DNA of 64,000 nt from Nocardioides conyzicola (GTDB taxonomy: Bacteria; Actinomycetota; Actinomycetes; Propionibacteriales; Nocardioidaceae): assembly GCF_039543825.1 (NCBI RefSeq), contig NZ_BAABKM010000002.1:1892133-1956132 (forward strand), read 5' to 3'. Shown one piece after another: positions 59,920-64,000 of this stretch (positions within the stretch are counted from its first letter, which is position 1; every line of letters starts with the position of its first letter). The notes beneath the pieces are model-generated. The model did not search any database and was not told the DNA's origin. It saw only the letters and a program-made list of their open reading frames with translations. The position numbers and the translations under genes are program-made.

Positions 59920-61146
59920 GCGGGCCACGACGACTTCCTGGTGCCGGTGCCCGATCGTCTCGTAGCCGACGACCGTGACCCAGGGCGTCAGGGCGACCAC
60001 CAGCAGCGACCACGTGAGCGACACGCCGGCCGCGACCAGGACGACGCCCACCGTCAGCACGACGGCGGAGCCGAGCACGAGCAGCAGGTGGAACGGGTCG
60101 AGGGTCCGCATCAGCAGCGCGTAGAGCCCGAACAGCAGCGCGACGAACACGGCCAGGGGGACGGCGACCGTCAGGACGGTCTGGGTGTCGTTGAGCACCG
60201 AGTGCTCCTGGAGCCGGTACGCCGCGGCGTGCAGCCCGGCGCCGACGGCGACGATCGCGCCGAAGACGGGGATGTGCCCGTAGCCCCAGGCGAAGGAACG
60301 CTCCCGGTGGGCATGCAGGAGGTCGCCGCTCGGCAGCACGAAGTAGGTCCACCACATCCCGAACGTGACCCCGACACCGGCGATCCCGAGCACGGCGACG
60401 TCGACGGTCCAGCCCTTCTCGTCGAGGATCGCCGCGAGCGTGGCCACCGTGCCGATCAGTCCCTCGCCGAGGGCGATGATGACGAGCAGCCCGTACCTCT
60501 CGGCGATGTGGTGCGGGTGCCACGGGGTGCCGACCAGCATGCGCTCGGCGACGAACGGGCCGATGGCCTCGACCAGGATCAGCACCACGATCAGCACGAA
60601 GGTCACCGGGATGGATGCGGGGACGAGCGCGACCACGATCCACCCGGCCTGGCTGATCAGGAGCGTGACGATGAAGGTCCGGCAGACCGTGGTCCGCTCG
60701 GGATCCTGTCGCGAGGCGCGCCACCACTGGAAGACCATCGGCACCCGCATCACGACGTAGCCGAGGACCATGACGCCGTTGTCGACGTGGGCGCCCTCGT
60801 GCAGCGAGTCGAACATCCGGGGCAGCCCGAGCGCGAGGATCAGCACTCCGACCATCTGCACCATCGTGGTGATCCGGTAGAGCCAGTCGTCGGTGTCGTA
60901 CGCCGACGCGAACCACGAGAAGTTGATCCACGCCCAGCTCACGGCGAAGATCGCGAACGCGAAGCCGAGGATCCCGTCGGCGACGTGGCCGGCGGCCAGG
61001 AAGTGAGCGAGCTCGCTCGCCGCGGTGCCGAAGGCGATGACGAAGGTCAGGTCGAAGAGCAGCTCCAGGTTGGTCGCGGCCCGACCGTCCTCGTGCGGGT
61101 CCCGGCCCGACATCCGCACGACCGCGTGCGTCATCCGCTCCGACAT
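59914..61146 (-). CDS. ltrA: Low temperature requirement protein A (LtrA) family
   Basis: 410 residues, about ten to twelve membrane helices. LtrA signatures: TNLELLFDLTFVIAFGTAAS at the start, AWINFSWFASAYDTDDWLYR, ERYGLLVIIALGEGLIGTVA and SFAWGYGHIPVFGAIVAVGA. The family was named from a Listeria cold-sensitive mutant; its molecular role is unknown. The ATG is supported by TAGGCT seven bases upstream. Confidence 0.93.
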   Translation of the reverse strand: MSERMTHAVVRMSGRDPHEDGRAATNLELLFDLTFVIAFGTAASELAHFLAAGHVADGILGFAFAIFAVSWAWINFSWFASAYDTDDWLYRITTMVQMVGVLILALGLPRMFDSLHEGAHVDNGVMVLGYVVMRVPMVFQWWRASRQDPERTTVCRTFIVTLLISQAGWIVVALVPASIPVTFVLIVVLILVEAIGPFVAERMLVGTPWHPHHIAERYGLLVIIALGEGLIGTVATLAAILDEKGWTVDVAVLGIAGVGVTFGMWWTYFVLPSGDLLHAHRERSFAWGYGHIPVFGAIVAVGAGLHAAAYRLQEHSVLNDTQTVLTVAVPLAVFVALLFGLYALLMRTLDPFHLLLVLGSAVVLTVGVVLVAAGVSLTWSLLVVALTPWVTVVGYETIGHRHQEVVVARL

Positions 61147-61153
61147 GCGGGTC

Positions 61154-61159
61154 AGCCTA
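61154..61159 (-). promoter_or_regulatory. Leaderless-type -10 element of ltrA
   Basis: TAGGCT on the minus strand, seven bases before the ATG at 61146. It overlaps the 3' flank of the upstream LuxR-type gene. Confidence 0.6.
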
Positions 61160-61168
61160 GGGTGAGGA

Positions 61169-62188
61169 TCAGGCGTCGGGACCGAGCGTGGACGCGAGCG
61201 CCCCGCGCGAGTGGATGCCGAGCTTGCGGTAGACGTGCGAGAGGTGCCACTCGACGGCCTTCACGGTGACGACGAGCCGGTCGGCGATCTCGCGGTTGGT
61301 GAGCCCGGTCGCGGCCAGCCGGGCGACGCGCTGCTCCGCGGCGGTCAGCGACGCCAACGTCTCGCCGAGCACCGGCAGTGGCTCCTCGCCCATCCGGCTC
61401 AGCAGTCTCCGGACCCGCCCGAGCAGCGGCCAGAGGTTCTCGTTGCCGGCGTACGTCTCCGCGGCGCGCAGGAGGGCCAGCCCCTCCGCGGCGTCGCCGT
61501 CGCCGCCGAGCAGCAGCAGCCCGGCGAGGTCGGTCTCGATCTGCGCCTGCAGCCGCGCGGCGGGCACGCCGTCGAGCTCGTCGAGCGCCTGCCGCAGCAG
61601 CGACGAGCGGTCGGTGTGCGCGTCGACCGTGGCCAGGGTGCGCAGCCCGAGCGCGATCGGGTACGGCGCGCCGGTGGCGCCCGCCAGGGTGAGGTGCTCG
61701 CGCGCGAGCGCGGTGCCCTCGACCCGGTGGCCGAGTCGCACGGCGGCGAGCGCGGCCGCCGTACGCCACGGGATCGTGTCGGGGACGTCCTCGCCGGGGT
61801 CGAGCAGGCGGGGGATCCGAGCGAAGTGGCCGGACGCGAGCTCGATCTCGTTGACCGCGGCGCACAGCTCGCCGCGTCCGTAGTGGGCGGTCGCCCCGGT
61901 GAGCCCGGGCCGGTCCAGGTAGGCGCCCAGGCGATCGCCGACCGTGCGAGCCTCGTTGAGCTCGCCGCGCGCGAGCCGGCAGTCGAGCGTGGTGGCGAGC
62001 AGCGTGGCACGTTGCTGGTCGTCGAGCGCGTCCTCCGCGGCCTCGCCCGCCTGGGTGAGGTAGCCCAGGGCGGCTCCGATGGCTCCCGCACGCGAGTTCA
62101 GGAGCCCGCGGCTGAGCAGCTCCGCGGGGTCCAGGATCGCGCCACGCTTCGCGACCTCGGACGCGGAGCCGGCCTGGGGGGATGCCAT
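61169..62188 (-). CDS. LuxR-type regulator lacking the ATPase domain
   Basis: 339 residues. A TPR-like helical body (TTLDCRLARGELNEARTVGD, AALAAVRLGHRVEGTALARE) leads to a C-terminal LuxR helix-turn-helix (LTAAEQRVARLAATGLTNRE, IADRLVVTVKAVEWHLSHVY). It corresponds to the last third of LAL regulators such as the 904-residue protein at 50038, but there is no Walker motif. TACGCT seven bases before its ATG shows that the short form is a gene in its own right, not only a fragment. Target unknown. Confidence 0.85.
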   Translation of the reverse strand: MASPQAGSASEVAKRGAILDPAELLSRGLLNSRAGAIGAALGYLTQAGEAAEDALDDQQRATLLATTLDCRLARGELNEARTVGDRLGAYLDRPGLTGATAHYGRGELCAAVNEIELASGHFARIPRLLDPGEDVPDTIPWRTAAALAAVRLGHRVEGTALAREHLTLAGATGAPYPIALGLRTLATVDAHTDRSSLLRQALDELDGVPAARLQAQIETDLAGLLLLGGDGDAAEGLALLRAAETYAGNENLWPLLGRVRRLLSRMGEEPLPVLGETLASLTAAEQRVARLAATGLTNREIADRLVVTVKAVEWHLSHVYRKLGIHSRGALASTLGPDA

Positions 62189-62195
62189 GGTGCCG

Positions 62196-62201
62196 AGCGT
62201 A
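62196..62201 (-). promoter_or_regulatory. Leaderless-type -10 element
   Basis: TACGCT on the minus strand, seven bases before the ATG at 62188. It supports a genuine short LuxR-type gene. Confidence 0.6.
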
Positions 62202-62254
62202 GGAACCGACGCTCCGCGGCGAGGGGAAACGCGGGAAACTTTGCGCTGGACCAG

Positions 62255-62803
62255 TCAGCCGCGGCCGAGGAAGGCCAGGAGCCGGACCTCGTCGGCGGCG
62301 GCCGAGGGCACCGCGAGCGCGGGCGCGAACCGGACGCCGCGGTCGGCCGGGGTGATCGTCAGGTGGGCCACCGGCAGCAATGCCGCGGCCAGCTCGGCGG
62401 GGATCGGGGCGGGCTCCGTGGCCCGGCCGACGTCCCAGCCGTGGATGGTGACCTCGAGCGCGGCGGTGGCGACCAGGAGCGGGCTGGCCAGGTCGAGCCC
62501 GCCCACCAGGACGTCCCCGGGTCCCGGCCGGCTCCACGCCCCGAGCAGGGCGCAGGCCTTCTCCTCGATCGCGGCGATCCGGCCCTCGGTGGTGTGGGTC
62601 AGGTGCACCGCCACCTCGCCGCCGGCCGCCTCGGTGAACGCGTCGAGCGAGTCCTCCATGTGCACGAGCAGGTCGCCCAGCCGCCACCCGGCGCACGGGG
62701 TGGGCCGGTCGAGCAGGCCGCCGCGCACGCCGGCCAGCCGGGCCCGCGTGTAGTCCAGTGCCCGACCGAGGAGCTCGACCGAGGCGGGGAGGGTCGTCGT
62801 CAC
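62255..62803 (-). CDS. Maleylpyruvate isomerase-type (TIGR03086-like) metal-binding protein
   Basis: 182 residues with the mycothiol-dependent DinB-like layout: TPCAGWRLGDLLVHMEDSLD with the first His, and ATAALEVTIHGWDVGRATEP with the second metal His region. The family binds a divalent metal and in some members uses mycothiol. Start overlaps the stop of the ECF sigma gene upstream (ATGA at 62800-62803), so the two proteins are made together. The sigma factor may control detoxification through this enzyme; this is inference. Confidence 0.85.
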   Translation of the reverse strand: MTTTLPASVELLGRALDYTRARLAGVRGGLLDRPTPCAGWRLGDLLVHMEDSLDAFTEAAGGEVAVHLTHTTEGRIAAIEEKACALLGAWSRPGPGDVLVGGLDLASPLLVATAALEVTIHGWDVGRATEPAPIPAELAAALLPVAHLTITPADRGVRFAPALAVPSAAADEVRLLAFLGRG

Positions 62804-63807
62804 GGAGCGCTCGAGGCGCCGATGCGGTCGTCGGGCAGGCCGGCCGGCAGGCCGAAGGTAGCGAAGAGGGAGAGGTCGAAGAACGCCGTGCAGTGCCGCA
62901 CCCGCTCACCCTCGAGCTCGAGCACCTGCAGCTGGAAGGGCCTGAAGTCGCCCTGCGGCGTCCGCATGTAGAGGCCGTACGCCGGCTGCCCGTTGGCCTG
63001 CGTCGCCACCATCTTCATGTCGTGCGCGTTGCCCGGGCACTCGGTGCCGATCAGCCAGCCGATGTTCTCGGCGCCGCGGTACCAGCTGGTGAACGGCGGC
63101 ATGTCCCACGTCGCCTCGGCGGTGAGCATGCCGACGATCGAGTCGATGTCCTTGCGCCAGAAGGCGTCGACGTACCGCTCGAGCAGCTGCTGCTGCGCCG
63201 CGGTCAGGTTGGGCTCGACCGTGTCGGCGGTGAGGCCGCGCTCGGCGAGCTGGGCGTGCGCGCGCTGCAGGGCCGAGTTGACCGCCGCCGTCGACGTGTC
63301 GAGCGCCTCCGCGACCTCGGCGGCCGACCAGCGCAGCACGTCTCGCAGGATGAGGACGGCGCGCTGCCGGGCGGGGAGGTGCTGGAGCGCGGCGACGAAC
63401 GCCAGCCGGATGGTGTCGCGCTCGGCCACCTCGACCGCCGCGTCGGGCACCGGCTCCAGCCAGGTGATCTCGTGGTCGATCTCGAGGGCGTCCCCGGCCA
63501 TCGCGTCGGCGGTGCCGAGGCCGGCGGGCAGCGGGCGGCGCGGCCGGTTCTCGAGGTTGGTGAGGCAGACGTTGGTGGCGATCCGGTAGAGCCAGGTGCG
63601 CACCGACGAGCGGCCCTCGAACTTCTCGGCCGCCTTCCATGCCCGCAGGAACGTCTCCTGCACCAGGTCCTCGGCCTCGTGCACGGAGCCGGACATCCGG
63701 TAGCAGTGCGCCAGCAGCTCGCGCTGGTAGCGCTGCGTCAGCCGCGGGAAGTCGTCGAGCTCGGTCCCGGGATCGTCGAGGGTCGCCATGGTCGGTCCAG
63801 TCTGCAT
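62800..63807 (-). CDS. ECF sigma factor with SnoaL-like C-terminal domain (SigG-like)
   Basis: 335 residues. Sigma regions: ELLAHCYRMSGSVHEAEDLV, RAWKAAEKFEGRSSVRTWLY, RIATNVCLTNLENRPRRPLP, and region 4 around HLPARQRAVLILRDVLRWSA. From about 205 to the end is a SnoaL-like domain (LLERYVDAFWRKDIDSIVGM, then FTSWYRGAENIGWLIG). This arrangement matches mycobacterial SigG and related ECF sigma factors without a classical anti-sigma. ATG at 63807 is four bases after the glpD stop; ATG at 63789 is the alternative. Confidence 0.9.
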   Translation of the reverse strand: MQTGPTMATLDDPGTELDDFPRLTQRYQRELLAHCYRMSGSVHEAEDLVQETFLRAWKAAEKFEGRSSVRTWLYRIATNVCLTNLENRPRRPLPAGLGTADAMAGDALEIDHEITWLEPVPDAAVEVAERDTIRLAFVAALQHLPARQRAVLILRDVLRWSAAEVAEALDTSTAAVNSALQRAHAQLAERGLTADTVEPNLTAAQQQLLERYVDAFWRKDIDSIVGMLTAEATWDMPPFTSWYRGAENIGWLIGTECPGNAHDMKMVATQANGQPAYGLYMRTPQGDFRPFQLQVLELEGERVRHCTAFFDLSLFATFGLPAGLPDDRIGASSAP

Positions 63808-63811
63808 GGGA

Positions 63812-64000
63812 CTACCGACCAGCGTCGACCGCCAGACTCATCGCCCGTTCGGCCGCGGGTACGGCGAGGGCGCGGTCGGCCGCGATCAGCCCGACCCGGG
63901 TGCGGCGGTCGAGGAGGTCGTCGACGTCGGCGGCACCCTCGTGGGTGACGCCGAAGATCAGCTCGGCCAGCGTCACCGGGACGTCCTCGGAGATCGGTGC
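63812..64000 (-). CDS. glpD: Glycerol-3-phosphate dehydrogenase, C-terminal end (partial)
   Basis: 62 codons plus TAG visible on the minus strand, continuing beyond the window. The segment ELIFGVTHEGAADVDDLLDR followed by RTRVGLIAADRALAVPAAER fits the C-terminal domain of FAD-dependent glycerol-3-phosphate dehydrogenase, where HEGA..LEDLL.RRTR is conserved. It would oxidise glycerol 3-phosphate at the membrane. The stop is four bases from the SigG-like ATG, suggesting read-through transcription. Confidence 0.75.
   Translation of the reverse strand, partial: APISEDVPVTLAELIFGVTHEGAADVDDLLDRRTRVGLIAADRALAVPAAERAMSLAVDAGR

Noticed and set aside
61169..62188. LuxR-type gene suspected to be a truncated pseudogene
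   Set aside because: It has its own leaderless promoter and an intact helix-turn-helix, so a genuine short regulator is likelier.

Overview
The window is a high-GC (roughly 70% or more by eye) chromosomal segment from an actinobacterium. Gene content points to Nocardioidaceae-like Actinobacteria: mycothiol-dependent (DinB/maleylpyruvate-isomerase) proteins, several F420-type flavin enzymes, a DUF222/HNH endonuclease, group 2 truncated haemoglobin, an EF-G2-like protein, a type II cholesterol oxidase and many leaderless-type promoters (TANNNT six to eight bases before ATG/GTG). Genus is an inference, not proven. I see no rRNA, tRNA, CRISPR array, phage or complete insertion sequence.

Layout. 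1-7.8 kb: end of a PucR-type regulator, a LysE exporter with a membrane partner, a YibE/F membrane protein, the pseudouridine catabolic pair psuK-psuG, and a glycosyltransferase coupled to an SGNH hydrolase. 7.8-12 kb: a small Arg-rich protein, a cytochrome P450 with an overlapping TetR regulator, and a DUF429-RelA/SpoT (small alarmone synthetase-like) fusion overlapping a four-helix membrane protein. 12-17.7 kb: haemoglobin and DinB protein from a minimal divergent promoter, a 47-residue zinc protein, F420-type reductase, an unusual SDR, MFS exporter, DUF427, DUF1905 and DUF4287 proteins. 17.7-21 kb: an accessory-looking patch with two 141-bp direct repeats, a DUF222-HNH endonuclease and less GC-rich orphan genes. 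21-30 kb: LLM monooxygenase, secreted proteins, GH6 cellulase, a DGPF/YCII-ECF sigma-M3 peptidase operon and a PadR-DUF1707 operon with a clear operator.

30-37 kb: a DUF3311-SSS solute symporter, then a steroid-linked block: Tat-exported type II cholesterol oxidase diverging from an acyl-CoA dehydrogenase operon, followed by an LLM oxidoreductase. Two perfect matches to the KstR operator pattern TNNAACNNGTTNNA lie in the two promoters of this block, and a CRP-like palindrome occurs before both the symporter and the cholesterol oxidase. 37-42 kb: GNAT enzyme, DUF1800-DUF1501 pair, YceI protein and microproteins. 42-50 kb: housekeeping genes glmS, a DEAD-box helicase, a class B penicillin-binding protein, and an EF-G2-like gene broken by a one-base frameshift. 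50-64 kb: LuxR-type regulators, secreted M4 peptidase, succinate-semialdehyde dehydrogenase, DUF2332, MFS, LtrA, a mycothiol-type enzyme co-transcribed with a SnoaL-type ECF sigma factor, and the 3' end of glpD.

Genes are packed tightly: ATGA/GTGA overlaps are common within operons, and many convergent pairs end stop-to-stop with no room for a terminator.
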